A DNA stretch of 64,000 nucleotides, taken from the NCBI GenBank assembly GCA_965112735.1, contig OZ218956.1, positions 1,364,001 through 1,428,000 of the forward strand, read 5' to 3'. Under the pieces are notes generated by a model, which saw only the letters and a program-made list of their open reading frames with translations, made no database searches and was not told where the DNA came from. Source of the DNA: Phaeosaccion multiseriatum (lineage: Eukaryota; Ochrophyta, other classes). Made by a program: the position numbers and the translations under genes. Of the stretch, positions 1 to 12,582 are shown in pieces; positions within the stretch are counted from its first letter, which is position 1; each line of letters begins with the position of its first letter.

Positions 1-1267
1 GGAGGAGGAGGAGGAGAAACAGTTGGAGATACAGGAGGGGCATGCAGCACTTGGAGATACAGTAATGAGAAAAGAGGAGGCATTGGGTGCCTGGCGAGTG
101 CGCTGCTGAGGATCGATCCCTACGTGAAAGCCCTATTTTGTTTGTCCAATCCAGTTAGGCACACACTGAAGTTTATCCCTCTCTCTCCCTCGTCCTTTCT
201 GTGTATCCCTCTGCACGCGATGTTTGGGCCTTCCTCCGCACCCACTCGTTCAATCCACTTGTCGCTGTCATTCGACCTCTCCCCCTTCCACTTCTCCTGA
301 CACTTCTCCCTCCACCCCCTCTCTTCTTCACCTCACAGTCCCCCATCCCCCCCCTCCCCCCCTCCCTCCGTCCCTGCTCACCTCTTCGTCCCCCCCCCCC
401 GCCTGCAGCGCGATCTCCATGTTCTGCATCATCAGGGCCAGCCTGGCGTCCTCCTTCTCCGCATCCGTCATGAATCCGACCTCGAGCGGCTCCATGGTCA
501 TGGCCATCGGATGCATGCTCCGAACAGCCTCGGCATGATGCCCGCTGGCTGGAGGGAGCACGTGGGCTCTACTGTGCAGGCCCTGACTCGAGCCATCACC
601 AGCATCCAACACGCTTCTGGTGCTGCTGGTGCTGCGATCATTTTCGCTGCTCAGGAGACCAGTGCTCTCCCCCGTCTCTCCATCCTCCTCCCCATCATCG
701 TCGCCGCCTCTGTCATCGTTCTCCCTTCCTCCACCAACACCACCAGTAGTTGTCCCGTTCCCGGTCCCTACCACGGCTGCTGCTGCCACTTGGTACTGCC
801 GCTGTCGCTGTTGTTCCTGCTGCTCCTGGCGCTGCTGCTGCTGGGCCACAAGAAGCTCTCGGATGAGCTCTTCCTGGACCTTCAGTTGCTGCCTCAGATC
901 GGCCTGCTCGTGTCAGTCAAGAGAGGCAGATGAAAGCCACAACAGGAGACCCTGGCTGAGAGCTGTTAACCTGCAAACCATTAATTCAGTTCCTTACTCT
1001 ACCCTCCTTTCAAAGTGGCCCCTGGCACTGTCGTACCACCTTCGAGATGCCCACTACTTCACCTCCTTGGTCAACCGTAAGAGCCCCCCATCCCACACCC
1101 ACCTCAATTTTGCCCTGCGAAGCCGCGCTAGCGTCAGTGGGAACGACGGCTGCATCATCAGCTCCATCGGCCGTTCCAGAAGCCGGAGCAGGAGCCGCAG
1201 TATTCTCAGGAGTCGCATCAGCGTCGGGCGAGGGGATCGAGGGCCCTCCTCCCTCGGCCTGAGCCAT
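1..1267 (-). CDS. Hypothetical coiled-coil protein, 3' end cut by the window edge
   Basis: I do not recognise this protein. Exon 1 (1267-1103) opens with ATG and encodes an acidic, Ala/Pro-rich segment ending in SQGKIE. A GT donor joins it in phase 0 to exon 2 (906-382), which opens with QADLRQQLKVQEELIREL and a Gln/Arg-rich stretch, a likely coiled coil. Exon 2 continues through a Gly/Asp/Ser-rich linker to MTDAEKEDARLALMMQNMEI. A third exon probably begins at base 90 after a CAG acceptor and reads ITVSPSAACPSCISN to the window edge. It carries two degenerate copies of the dispersed motif described below. The segment just upstream of the ATG is open and hydrophobic but has no ATG, so I kept 1267 as start. 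The exon 1-2 join is well supported by phase; the third exon is tentative. Confidence 0.5.
20..62 (+). repeat. Two degenerate copies of the dispersed TTGGTGATA-type motif
   Basis: CAGTTGGAGATACAG (20-34) and a near copy, CACTTGGAGATACAG (48-62), resemble the motif CAGTTGGTGATACAG found elsewhere. They lie in the possible third exon of the leftmost gene, antisense to it. Confidence 0.45.
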
Positions 1268-1734
1268 GACGCTCTCACGGCTTTGTCTCCAGAGAAGAAA
1301 AACAAGAAGAAAGAGGAAGAAGAAACAAGGACTACACACAGACGTCAAGTGGGGGAGGAGAAGAAGATCAAGACGGGAAACCAGGATGTATAGTATGTGT
1401 TCTTTGTCTCCTTCTCCTCCGGGATAGAGAACAAATTGGCCGGGCCGGAGGGTTCTTCACTAACTTACGCGCTACAACATCGACGTCCACGCGCCCTTGG
1501 CAGGCCCTCACTGTACACAGCCTTGTGTGCCCACCCTGTACTCATTAAAGCACACTTGCACCAAGCAAGGCCCAGCCACCAAACGGCGAACGCACACACT
1601 CTCGTCCTGGACGTTGGCTCGGACTGCGTATATTCGTGGGCGTGTATAGTAAGATTAGGTACATATTCTCCAAGCCACTTGTGCACACCCTTGATGTTTC
1701 GCCCCCGCTGATGCTACTGCTGCGACTGCTGCTG
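1268..1734. other. Intergenic spacer, no gene seen
   Basis: This lies between the start of the leftmost gene and the stop of MPP alpha. I see no conserved coding sequence on either strand. It should hold the promoter of the leftmost gene and the 3' UTR of the next one. The Gln-codon repeat that ends the MPP alpha gene continues slightly past its stop. Confidence 0.5.
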
Positions 1735-2984
1735 CTACTGCTGTTGTTGTTGTTGTTGCTGCTGCTGGAACCAGGACCGGACCTCCCCCACATCTGGTAC
1801 ACCCGATAAGTTACTCCCCACGGCGGCGACGGTAGGGGGGCTCGCCATGAGTCGCCGTCCCACTCGCATAATGTCCTCCGCCGTGGTCTCCTCAATCTTG
1901 CGACATACGTCCTCCACCGGCTCTCGCTTCCCGTAGGCCAGAATCTGACGGCCAATGTCCTCAAACAGCACCACTCTGCTCTCCAGCTGCGTAAGAATGT
2001 TGCACTTGAGCATACTCTTGGCTCGCTCGAGCTGCGCGTGCTTCACTGGTTCCCTCGCCAGCTCGTCAAAGTGCTGCAGGAAGATGTGGAGCATTTCTCT
2101 CGCGCCGCCCATCATGCGCTGGCCTGGATGCTGCGGGTCGGGGTGACGTGAGGAGGCCGGAGTGTGGTGTGGTGTGGTGTGGTGTGGTGTGGTGTGGTTT
2201 GGAAACATGTAGGGCAGGGTGAAAGCTTTGAGTACGTCCGTGCGGGCGTGAGGATGCTTTCTATGATCGTAAGAAGAGCCGGCGCACGAGGTAGTGACCC
2301 CTGCTTCCGGCAAGCACATCGAGTAGCCGACCCCCTTGTTCCTTCCCTCCCGGCCCTCCTCCCACCCCCCCCTCCTTCCCTCCCTCCACCACCCTTACGC
2401 CTCTCCTCCCCTCCCCATGCCAGGCGGCCATAGAGCCAGCCTCCGCGCAGCTCCCTCACCACTCCCTCACTGACTCACGCACTCACTGGCAGCCACTCAC
2501 TGGCAGCCACTCACTGACTCACACACTCACACACTCACGCACTCACCCCAATGGCCGGCGTGGGGACGATGCCACTCATGCCGAACAGCCCTTTGTCGAC
2601 ATTGATGCACGTGAAGGCCTCGGCGGCCTCTACCCAGTTGTATTTGTTGAGAACGTCGGTGTAGAGGCGGGAGTACATGCCTTTACCCGGCCCTCCCGCG
2701 GAGAAGGCGTCGCCTCCACCGAGCAGCACCTGCAGGTTTCGTTGTGTTGGTTGTTTGGGTGTTTGGTTTGTTGGTTGGTTGTTAGCCATTTAGTTGTTTC
2801 ATGAAGAAGATGAGACTACAAATCCATAAAAAAGGAGAAAACAAGACACACCCACAGCCAGACGCACAAGATAAAGGGGGGGGGCGAGAAGAGGAGAGAG
2901 TAGAAAGAAGGCGAAAACCAAAGAATGCCACAAGACATGAGGTCCAAAGAAGAGCATGTCCGTCAGTAAGAAGTCATGCGCCAA

Positions 2985-3039
<55 letters not shown>

Positions 3040-5837
3040 TACCCACGCACACACACACACACACACTCAAAATGGGGAATGGGTGGGGGACAAGCTGGAC
3101 ACAAAGCCCTCGTTTCTCTGCGCGGCCACACATCTTGCCTTCCTGGTTGCTTCTTCCTTCCTTTCTTCCTCACTTAATTACATACTTCCTGCCTTACTTA
3201 CCTGTAGCACACACGTTGGCACCAAATCCTCGTGCGTCCACCCCCCACACTCGAAGGCAAGCGCCACGCGGACAAAGTGCTGGTCCTCCATGTCTTTGTC
3301 GGGATTGCCTCTCTCCACCATCTTCTGGCCCCCCACGTAGCTGAGCAACAAGGTCGACAAGGCAAGGGGGGGGGGGGGGGGGCGTAAGATTTATTTGATG
3401 TTTGAATCGATTGGAACATGTGACAAGACCTAAAGAGGAAATGTGCGTGTAGAGGCGAGCGAAAGAAGGGGCGGAGAGGACGGGATGGGGGGGGGTGGGG
3501 GGCTTTTTGGCTTGGAGGTGATAGGTCGGGGGGGGGGGGGAGAAGCCGCAGAGTTGTGCGGCTGAGGCTGATAAGTAATACCCTGTTCGCTGCTGCTACT
3601 ACCTGTACCAGACTGAGCGAACAAGCAAAATGCCTTCACTCACGTTGACTCCGGAATGATGAGCTTGTCTCCCATCCTTCCTCGCGGCGGTAGTGCTGAC
3701 AAGTACTTGTCTGTGGCGTAGAGACGGTGACAACAGAGCACCGCAGAGCATAGCACAGGCCAAGGATGCCGCATGAGGACGGGCACGCACGCACGCACAC
3801 ACACAGGTTCCACACTACCACGAAAGAGACAGAGAGGCGGACAGACAGACAGACAGACAGAGAGCCAATGCCATCTCCATCCTACTCACCACAGACACAA
3901 AACCACCTGAAATTTCCGATCCACCACCTCAGCTACCCCTACTCACTGCCCTCACCGCGACTTCCAGCACTACCAGCCCCTGACGTCCGCTACCATCCAC
4001 TGCCATCTCCTCCTACCATCCATTACCATCTCCTCCTACCATGCAGTGACCATGCACAAGCGTAAATTTCAACTACCATCAACTACCATCCACTCATTAC
4101 CTGCGAGGCTCATGAACTCGTCATGCTGCACCCCTGCTGCGGCAAGCACCATGTTGGGAGCAAAGAAGAAGTCGGATCGGTACTCGTGTAAGTGAGATAC
4201 CTGCAGGTCAGCGAGCCGCTCGGGAGGGCACAGGTGGGGTCGACCCAGGGGCTGGTTGGGGTATGCTGCCGCCATGATAGCCTCGCGGAGTATGGCGTCG
4301 CCGCCAATGTCTCCGGAGTACGCCATGATGTTGCTCTTCTGCTCTGCCAACTGTTGATATTGTGTTGGGGAGTTCGTGGGTGTGAGTATGGGTGGGGTGC
4401 AGTATGTGTGGGAATGACTCACATACTCAATCACTTACTCCCTCATTTACGTACTCGCTTACTCACTCACACAATCACTCACTCACTCACTCGCTCACCA
4501 CTCACATCCATACTCCCTCCCTCCCTCCCTCCCTCTCTCTCTACTTCCGTCCATCCCTCCTTCCCTCCCTCCCTCCCTCCCTCCCTCCCTCCACCCCTCC
4601 CTCACCTCCTCCTCCGACAGCACGGGGCACAGCACCGACTCTGCGAGAAGCTCCATGGCCGGTTCCAAGTTCTCTCTGAGGACGTCCACGCAGAGAAGCA
4701 GCTCATCTCTACTGCCCGAGGCCGACACAAAGCCTCCAAGTCGCTCGACTTCAGTCATGAGGTCTGCGGCAGAGCGGCTTCGTGTACTCTTAAAGGCCAT
4801 AGCCTCCATCATGTGACTCACCCTGATTGTCAGGGGGGTACGATGGAGGGAGGGAGTTGGTGAGAGGGGCAGGGAGGAGTGAGGATGGAGGGGAGAGAGA
4901 AGGAGGAGGAGGAGGAGGAGGAGGAGGAGGAGGAGGAGGAGGGGGAGGAGGAGGGGGAGGAGGAGGGGTTCGCTAGATGACACCCGCTGTTTCACCCAAC
5001 CCTCTCTCACAAATCTTACCCCGTGTTCTCGTCGGTTTCGAACTTGCTGCCGGCGTGCATTAGCACACCAAAGCTGCACAATTGGCCATACGTCTCGTGA
5101 CTGGCCACGCGGAGACCGTTTGATAGGGTGGACAGGTGCGTCTCTGGTTCCTGTGAGACACAAAGCACAAGAGAGAAGGAGGAATTTAGATTTAAGGGTA
5201 GGGGCGAGTACTTTCTGAGGCCAAGCCCGTGAGTTCATTCGAGTGACACAAGTGCCTGTCCCGCATCATTGGAGGAACAGGTGTCCAGATAAGGCGTCAC
5301 TCCTCCAAGTAAGCCAGCTAAAGCACCCCCGCTTCCCCCTACCTCGAGCTCGCTGAGAGGCTTCGGTGGAGGCACGCCCGCCAGCGGCGCGTGCATATTG
5401 AAGCGACCCATCCTCGCAAAGTCGAAATGGCTCTTGTCCACGGTCTTGGGAACAGAGTTCCGCGAGAAGCTGACGTTCGGGTTGGCTTCGCTCTCTCTTC
5501 TTTGCCGCTCCTCCTCTGATACCTCCGGCACGTGCATACACCCCGCGCCCTCCCCTCCCCCCGCCGCTGCCTCTGCTGCTGCTCCCCCCTTCTCATCCCC
5601 CACCATAGTACGAAGAGGAGGAGCGTGCTGCGGGTGGTCCCATTTGACGGAGCTACCGCTGATGTGCCTTCGTATTGACGGCAGTGGTTGTTGCTCCTGT
5701 CCACATCTGATCCTCCCTCGGCCGGCCCTACCGCATCGGCTGCTGCTGCCACTGCTGCTGCTACTGCTGCAACTTCGACACCACAAGGTCCGCCGCCTTA
5801 TACGAAGCAGCGACGCTCCAGCCTGGCGCATCATCAT
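1735..5837 (-). CDS. MPPA: Mitochondrial processing peptidase, alpha subunit
   Basis: MPP alpha is the non-catalytic partner that binds presequences for the beta subunit and helps cleave them from proteins imported into the matrix (M16 metallopeptidase family). Exons: 5837-5343, 5150-5020, 4822-4606, 4350-4101, 3710-3644, 3340-3202, 2729-2547, 2130-1735; 1878 nt, 625 aa. The N-terminus [19 protein letters not shown] is a basic mitochondrial presequence. Near residue 213 the inverted zinc site is degenerate (HMMEAMAF; the second His of HxxEH is lost). Exon 7 has the alpha-specific glycine-rich loop [20 protein letters not shown] near residue 435. Exon 8 has [16 protein letters not shown], also typical of the family. 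The protein ends in a run of about ten Gln. The head-to-head neighbour at 6246 is unrelated. Family and alpha identity are secure; the last base of each exon is inferred from GT/AG and phase. Confidence 0.93.
2161..2206. repeat. Pentanucleotide GTGTG microsatellite in MPPA intron
   Basis: Tandem GTGTG repeats lie in the last intron of the MPP alpha gene, just upstream of its terminal exon. Confidence 0.7.
2986..3066. repeat. CA microsatellite in MPPA intron
   Basis: An imperfect CA repeat of about 80 bp lies between exons 6 and 7 of the MPP alpha gene. It is typical of introns in this window. Confidence 0.75.
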
Positions 5838-6245
5838 TCGACGCTTTGCCTCTGCTCCCCGAGAAGAAAATGAAACACACCCACGATACTGTAAACACCG
5901 CTCAAGCCTGCTGCACAAATGGCAGGTGTGGGACCAACATGCACAGCCGAGAGTTTGGAAGCATACGGGCTGAAACGTTTCTGGGTCGCCTTCCTCTTCT
6001 TCTTCCCCTTCCCATTGGCCTCTGACTTGCTCTGGGTCTTTCCTTCAGGTTCTGTTTGCTTGTGTTGCGATCGATCGGCCTTGATCGAGAAGCAAGGAGC
6101 AGCAGCGCAATAGGAGGAGTAGCAAGAGCGGCAGCAAGCGGTCGGGGGAAAAGAGAAAACAAGACGCCACGGAAGCTCTGGTTACGTGTACATCGAGAGC
6201 GGAGACTGACAAGACGAGGAAAGGCGCCAGGGGAGAGGCCATGTG
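5838..6245. promoter_or_regulatory. Head-to-head spacer between MPPA and the 6246 gene
   Basis: The start codons on opposite strands are about 408 bp apart, so both promoters must lie here. I see no convincing TATA box. The assignment is by position only. Confidence 0.4.
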
Positions 6246-8497
6246 ATGGGACGCGCTGCATCAGGGTTCCTTGCTCAGGCCGTCTTCTATGGACTTGCGG
6301 TGAACCGAGTAGCCGCAGTTGGCGCGGACATGATGCAGAGAAGTCAGAGTACGCCGCCAGCAGTGGTCACATGGGGGGATAAGTACGCATACTCGCAGAG
6401 GCTAGCGGTGGAGAAGAGCGAGGTTCAGCGATGTAGAAAGAAGGTGCGTTCGGTGCTGGTGGAGTCTTCGTCTGGGTTGGGGGGCGAGGAGGGGAAGAAA
6501 CACCGAGCGACGGGTAGCGAGCCAGAAAGATGCCTATGCCGCGGCTTTCCGTGCTCTGCCGGGCGACCCAAGGACGTGGTCTGTCCCCTTTGGCTGGCCT
6601 GGCTGGCGGACGGCATGAGGCATTAGGCAGAGCTCCTCCCCCGTCTCGTGCTTTGCGTGCATCTCTCTCACACCCCTGCTGTTGCCTTGCCTTCCCTCTG
6701 TGTGTGGTGATAATACTTGTTTCGTTCTCGCGGTCCCACAAGCAGCAACAGCAGGGTGAGTTGGAGTGGCAAAAACAAAGAAGAAAGGTGAAGGAAAAGT
6801 TGCTTCCATCCGGGCTGCCAATCTTTCAGGTGACCTTTACGAATGGCCAGCGCGAGTCCAAGCAGGATATGCTGGCCAGGGACGCGCGACTGAGGAGGGA
6901 GACCTCCACGGTGGTTGCAGGAGTCGGCGGTGGTGTGGGCAGGGCTGGTAGAAAATCATCGAGGAGGGAGAAGAAGCAGGGAAAGGGTAGACATCGGGAA
7001 CTGTTCGGAGCTACCGTACGGCTCGGTGGTGGCGGCGGCGAAAGTAGAGGCACGAGAAGGTCTAGAAGAGAAATTGGTAGACGAGGGTCTGGAAGAGGGC
7101 AGGAGGGGGAGGGGGAGGACGGGGGTATAGACATGGACGGCACCACCGGCCAAGGAGGAGGAGGCACTGGAAGGAGCGATGAGGAAGAGGAGACTGATGA
7201 CACTGAGGAGGCAGGGGAGAGCGCCACGACCCCAGCGATCACAGCGACCACTGACGTACTGGCTGATCCGTACACTGGCTCAAAGGGGCATCGCAGATCG
7301 GACGACAGCGACGGCCGAGGGAAGAGGCTGCATCGGAAGGAGATGAATACGCTTCTTCGTAAAGAGACGCACGTTGCCATGGAAGCGAGGATGGCCAGAG
7401 AGCAAGCCAGTATGCGCGACATACGGCAGGAGCACATCCCACTCACCAGCCTGGACATGTTCGCGTTACGAAGATGGGGAGGGGAGCACCTCGCCAGTGG
7501 GGGCTTTGCGCTACAGGAGAAGGGGTGGAGCAAGTCGTGCGGACACACAAACTCCAAATGGGCCAATTATGAGATGAGAATCACCGCTGCCACTGACGAG
7601 AAGGAGATGCGCATGGAGCCTCCCTATGGCACGGTGGATGCGCTCACAGGGCTGACTACGAAACCGCCGCCCCCTCGCAATGGTGGTGGTGGTGGTGGTG
7701 GTGGTGGCCGTGCTAGTGCTATGAAGAGCAGCTCCTCCGAAACTTGCCTGTCTGCGTACATGCATTCGCACGAGCGGGGCAGGAGGCTACCCGAGCATGA
7801 GGGCAAGCCATTTGTGCGGTACCACCACCAGACCCACAAGAACGAGGAGATGGGAGGAAAGGGACGTAAGATCACCCTCTTGGATCACATTTCTGACGAG
7901 GAGTGGACGCGCGTGAGGGAAGAGAAGAGAGCGCACAAGGCGTTTGTGAATAGCATTCTGAGCAAATCTAAGTCGATGGGGTCGATGGGGCAGCTGCCTC
8001 CGCGGCGGCGACCAGCGACAGGGATTGTGGGGAGTGGAGGTGGAGGGGGAGGAGGAGGAGGAGGAGGAGGAGGAGGAGGAGGAGGAGGAGGAGGAGGAGG
8101 AGGAGGAGGAGGAGGAGGAGGAGGAGGAGGAGGAGGAGGAGGAGGAGGAGGAGGAGGAAAAGGGGGAGGGGGAGAAGGAAGAGGTGATGTTGCTGTCGGT
8201 GGGCAATGCCAGACCGCCCACCATCTACTCGCGGCTCGAAGCGGCAATGAGGACTCATACGCCTACGCCAACAAATTAAGTGCCCAGGGGCATCCGCAGC
8301 AGTTGGCGATACAGCAGCAGCAGCAGCAGGGGCGAACATCAGAACGAAGACCAGGAAAAGAGAAGGAGCAAGAGCCTTCTTCTGTCCACCCTGGTGTGTG
8401 TGGTGGTGTGGGGCCGCAGAAAAGTGTGCAAAGCGTCGCCAGTGTAACTTCCACCACCGTGCGGGTGACAGAGGTGGCTCTCAGTCTCGTGCCGTAA
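6246..8497 (+). CDS. Hypothetical protein with long poly-glycine tract
   Basis: I do not recognise this protein. Exon 1 (6246-6443) begins MGRAASGFLAQAVFYGLAV and includes WGDKYAYSQRLAVEKSEVQR, then a GT donor. Exon 2 most likely opens at 6743 (AAG acceptor) and runs in phase to the TAA at 8495-8497, giving about 650 aa. The middle is basic and Glu/Asp-rich. Residues around GWSKSCGHTNSKWANYEMR and KITLLDHISDEEWTRVREEK are the only segments that look like folded sequence. A GGA repeat at 8036-8158 encodes roughly 40 consecutive Gly. Further on, HPQQLAIQQQQQQ is a copy of the dispersed motif read in its Gln frame. The exact acceptor is uncertain because several AG dinucleotides lie within ten bases. 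Confidence 0.6.
8036..8158 (+). repeat. Coding GGA trinucleotide tract (poly-Gly)
   Basis: An almost pure GGA repeat of about 120 bp is in frame inside the 6246-8497 gene and reads as poly-glycine. The opposite strand would read poly-Pro or poly-Ser in long but spurious open frames. Confidence 0.85.
8297..8317 (+). repeat. Dispersed motif copy, read as QQLAIQQQ
   Basis: CAGCAGTTGGCGATACAGCAG, one mismatch (GTG to GCG) from the consensus, lies in sense orientation in coding sequence, within a CAG repeat. Confidence 0.75.
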
Positions 8498-9549
8498 CAT
8501 TCTTGAGAGAGATTAAGGTAATACTTCGTAGTAGTAGAGAAGAGAATCGATTCGATGGGAAGATTCCTTCACGTGCCCTCCAAGTACATCTTCGGACACA
8601 CTCCCTCCCTCCACCCCACCCTCCCTTCCCTTGTTCAAGTCCAATAACAGACTCACTTTCAGTCCTTCAGTCTCTCTACTCGCCCCGTCCCGCTCCCCCC
8701 TCCCGCCGTCGGAGTCGAGGCCTCCTACCGCCCTATCGATGCCCTCTCCAGTCCTCTGCCTGGTGGGAGTGATGTCACTCCTCCTCTGTGGGAAGAGCTC
8801 ATGCGTGACTAGGCGAGTGCCAGTGAGCCATCCGGATAGAACAGGCTGTACCTGTTCAGCACTTGAACGGTGAGGAGCGATGAGCGAGCGACGCCAGCTC
8901 CGTCTTGCCCGTCCCCCCTCATCTTCCCTCTCTCCTTTGGGAGACTCGAACGAACGCGGTCCCAGCCCATTGTTTATGTGGGCCAAAGGAATAGAGCCGC
9001 ACAGAGCTCCTGTTGTGCATCATGGGGCGATGGTGGGTGTGGATCGCTGAGCTCCTTCCCTAGCTTGCTTGCCTTGGGCCGCTCTGGGCCGCTCAGAAGC
9101 AGCAGCAGCAGCAGCCGCAGCTGCTGCACCAGCTGCACTACCACCACCAGCAGCAGCAGCAGCAGGGGCTGTAGCAACAGCGGTGGCAGCGACGGCCGAA
9201 GACAGAAGAGAAACGCTTTCTGCGCGTCTCTGCCTCTTTCGGCCCCTGTCCTTCGCTGCCCTTCCCAGCTCTGCCCCCACCGCCGTCCCCCCCCCACCAC
9301 TGCGCATCGCAAAGGCCCATGGAAGAAGGAAGGGCCAAGCCCCCCCCCTCCTTTTGCTCTCCCCGAACGGCGGCAAAACGTCTCTCTCCATGGGGTGTGG
9401 CGGTCTCCATGTCGAGCTGGCGGGTGGCTCCGAGGCACAGTTTCAGTTTTCAGTTTCCAATTTTGCCTTCCCTTGGAGAACCCCTCGAGATGCTCGAAAC
9501 CCGCCACCCCCCTTCCCCTTCCCCTCCCCTTCCCTTCCCCTTTGCCCAT
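8498..9549. other. Tail-to-tail spacer, no gene seen
   Basis: This is about 1 kb between the stop codons of the 6246 gene and the SLC44-like gene. It contains CAG/CTG-rich low-complexity sequence at 9098-9175 and pyrimidine-rich stretches. Several open frames exist on both strands, but none shows family conservation or plausible splice structure. It presumably holds the two 3' UTRs. Confidence 0.5.
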
Positions 9550-12500
9550 TCACGTGTCGACAGGGTCGTAGTTGAAGTCCAGTCCGTCGCCAAAGGAGCC
9601 CAACCTACCCCCCGGGGTCCCCGAGCGCGACATCGAGTAGCCCGACATTTCGGCCAAACGGAGCAGCCTGTGGTAGATGAGGGGGTATCCGTTGGCAATG
9701 GCGTCTGGATAGCGCACGAAGCATACGTACACGGCCGACACCGCGGCCTTGAAGAGCTCTACGGCCAGAGACATGGCTGCGTGGATCTCCAGGAAGAGGA
9801 TGAGGGAGAACACCGCCCAGCTCTCGCCTGTTATAAGGCGTTGTGTGTGTGTGTTGTGTGTGTATGTGCGTGTGTGTTGTGTTGTGTGTGGTGTGAAGTG
9901 TGTGGCAGGTGTTAGGTGTTTCGTGTTTTGCGTTTCCCATACGCATCCGCGGGAGGAGTGTTTGGGGTACAATACAAAGGGCAGATAAATACTTGTGACA
10001 GGATAATAGAGTGAAGCATCGCATGAGCATCGGTTGGTCGTGAGAGTCCTTTGTACAGTGGTGGTGGTGGTCGTGGTGGTGTGATGGTCAATAGAGGTAA
10101 GGTACAACTCTTCTGAAAAGCTCTGGAAGGAATGCCTCCAATGGCACGGCTCCTCGTTACCTGTGTGCTCTACGGCGGAGACAGACAGAGCTCCTGTGAT
10201 GGGTATGGCCACTGCCACCACTACCCACTGCATGGCGGCGAGCAGCACATCGTCTCTGGGGTGGTGGGGAGGGGAGGGGAGGGGAGGGAAGGGAAGGGAA
10301 GGTAAAGTAAGGGGAGGGGAGGGGAGGAATGAGAAGGGAAAGGAAAGGAAAGGAAGGGGAGGGGAGAGAAGGGGAGGGAAGGGGAGGGGAGGGGAGGGAA
10401 GGGAAGAGAAGAGAACGAAAGAGAAGAGAAGAGAAGGGAAGGGAAGGGAAAGGAAGGGGGGGGAAGGGAAGGGAAGGGAAGGGAAGGGAAGGCAAGGGAA
10501 GGGGAGCGAAGGGAAGGAGAACACATCCGGGGCAAGGGCCGTGACAAGAGAGAGGAGAGAGGAGCAGACGCCAAGAAGGAGCTCTCGCCCGGCGCAGTCT
10601 TGGGGACAGAGGCACAGGTAATAGGCAATACGCCATAGGCACACACACACGCACAAACATACACACACACACATACACACATACATACACACACACACAC
10701 TCTCTCTCTCTCTCTCCAGTCTTCCTGCCCCCTCTCACCTCAAAATGGCCGCCAATCCTGGCCCTGACACGTCATTCTCAATGAGACTGTGTATGTCGAG
10801 GGAGGCCTGCCTGAATGAGCTGCTGAAGGCCGCCACGTGCACAAAGGCAAGCTCGTTGAGGCGGTAGGAAAGCGAGTGGCAGCCGTCACTAGCACAAGTG
10901 GGGAAGCGGCACACTCTCCGGACGCAGAGGAAGAAGATGGAGGTCACGTGCCCCAGCGGCGCCAGGAGGGCACCTTTACACACGCTGCCGAACGAAGAGG
11001 TGAGCGCCTTGCGAGCGAAGGCGAAGGGCGTGTCGGCGCCAAGGGGTTCGGAGTTCTCTTGCTGATTGCACCACGCTGACATGCACCCGCTCGCCACCAC
11101 CGTCACCATGCGGAGGAATACCTGCGTGTGTTTGTGTGTGTGGGAGAGAGAGTGTGTGTGTGGGTATGTGTGTGTGCGTGTTTGTGTGTGTGTGGGAGAG
11201 AGAGAATGGGTACGTGTGTGGGGGGGTATGAGAGAGGCCCATGCAAGCGTGAGAAGAGAGGCGACGCTGAAGATGGTAGGAAGAAGCTGAGGAGAGATGA
11301 GAGGAGAGAGAGGAAAGCCTGATTGGGCGGTGGGGAGGGGGGGGGGGGGCGGGCTGCCCGTCCGGAGATGGATTGAAATGAAAGGCTCAGGGTCTTTGCG
11401 TTGACACAGCGCAAAGAGGAAAGTAAACATCACAGCACCTGCCAGGAGTATCTAAAGGCCAAGTATCAGCCTTGAGGTCAAGCAAGCAGCATTTGGGTGG
11501 GGTTGGCCACCCCCACCACACACACTGCACACCACAGCAGTTGGTGATACACACCTGGGTAGTCCATGCTAAGCTGACGAGCATGACGATGATGAGGATA
11601 GACCCCTGCTCTCTCCCCGCGCCCTTTAAGCTGGCCACGAGAGCGGTGCTCCACCACAGGAGGAAGCAGCTTTGGAACACGAGGAAGCCAATGGACACCA
11701 TCAGCACCGCCGGAAAGGAGGTGAAGACTTCGACCACCATGTCCATCAGCACCCCGCTGAAGCTGGCGCGCTTGCGGAAGCGAGTGAACCATCGCAGGTC
11801 GTTGACCGCCACGCCGCCCAGGAGGAGGGACACAAACCAGTGCTGCGAGAGGAAGGCGTGTGTTGATGTGCACAGGGTGACGGCAACAGGAGAGACCAGG
11901 TGAGAATACACAACGGGGAGGGGGATAGCGTACCATCAGGTGGGAGGTAGATGAGAGAGAAAGAGACGTGGGCTCGATTCTCTCTTTGCAGCGGTAAATA
12001 TTGCACCTGAGGGGAGTAGACGAGCAGCAGCACAGCCATGAGGCTTTCCATTGCCACCGCCACAGGAAGGGCCTTTTGCAAAGCCTTGGCTCGGTTTGAT
12101 GACACGACGAAAACCAACAAGATAAAGGACACCCCGGCAAAGCAGCCGAGAAGCGTGGCCACCATCATCAAACTGGCCCAGATTCCCCCCTTCTTGCCCG
12201 GTATCCATGCACTCAGAGAGGCTGACTGCCCTTTTCCACTCCCGTCGGTCAGAAAGGCCGTAATGGCCACGACTACGAGATGCAGCGCGAAGGCGATACC
12301 GTAGCGAGAGTCTCTCCACACCGTGGGCCCGTGCAGGACGATGGGGCGGACACCACTGAGCTGGAACGAGCCTATCCGACCGCCCATCGACCTGGGGCCA
12401 GGAGAACCACTGTCATCATAGTAGTCAGCTCCGTTGGAGCTCACTCCTCTCCCATCCCCCGAGAGCGCAGCCATTTCGATACCATCCACACTCGACTCAT

Positions 12501-12582
12501 CCTCTTTGGTGTCCTTCTTGCCCCCACCCCGGAGCATGTCGGCGAGGTGCCGCTCATCCTCTAATTCATCCATGTCGCTCAT
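9550..12582 (-). CDS. Choline transporter-like protein (SLC44/CTL, Pns1 family)
   Basis: This polytopic membrane protein belongs to the CTL/Pns1 family, whose animal members move choline and ethanolamine across plasma and organelle membranes. Exons: 12582-12007, 11842-11555, 11121-10739, 10255-10161, 9827-9550; 1620 nt, 539 aa. An acidic cytosolic N-terminus of about 90 residues precedes GPTVWRDSRYGIAFALHL, followed by about ten hydrophobic segments. Family signatures include ARKALTSSFGSVCKGALL, SLIENDVSGPGLAAIL and VCFVRYPDAIANGYPLIYHR near the C-terminus. The start is the first ATG of the exon (MSDMDELEDERHLADML); an additional 5' exon cannot be excluded. The 5' end of the second intron carries an antisense copy of the dispersed motif next to the donor. 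The substrate is inferred from the family only. Confidence 0.87.
10259..10525. repeat. GGGA/GGAA purine-rich simple repeat in intron
   Basis: About 265 bp of GGGAA/GGGGA repeats lie in the intron between exons 3 and 4 of the SLC44-like gene. They give long open frames on both strands that I do not consider coding. Confidence 0.75.
11538..11550 (+). repeat. Intronic copy of the dispersed motif
   Basis: CAGTTGGTGATAC matches the consensus core. It is antisense to the SLC44-like gene and begins three bases inside the intron after the donor at 11554. This is the only strong non-coding copy. Confidence 0.7.

Noticed and set aside
620-1393. A + strand Ser/Arg-rich protein
   Set aside because: It overlaps the minus-strand hypothetical gene antisense. 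Exon joins, phase and coiled-coil sequence support the minus strand.
7885-8247. Minus-strand poly-Pro and poly-Ser proteins
   Set aside because: They are the reverse of the GGA tract of the + strand gene, with no conserved sequence outside it.
10157-10738. Pro/Leu/Ser-rich frames on the minus strand within the SLC44-like locus
   Set aside because: They translate the GGGAA simple repeat in an intron. The flanking exons join in phase without them.
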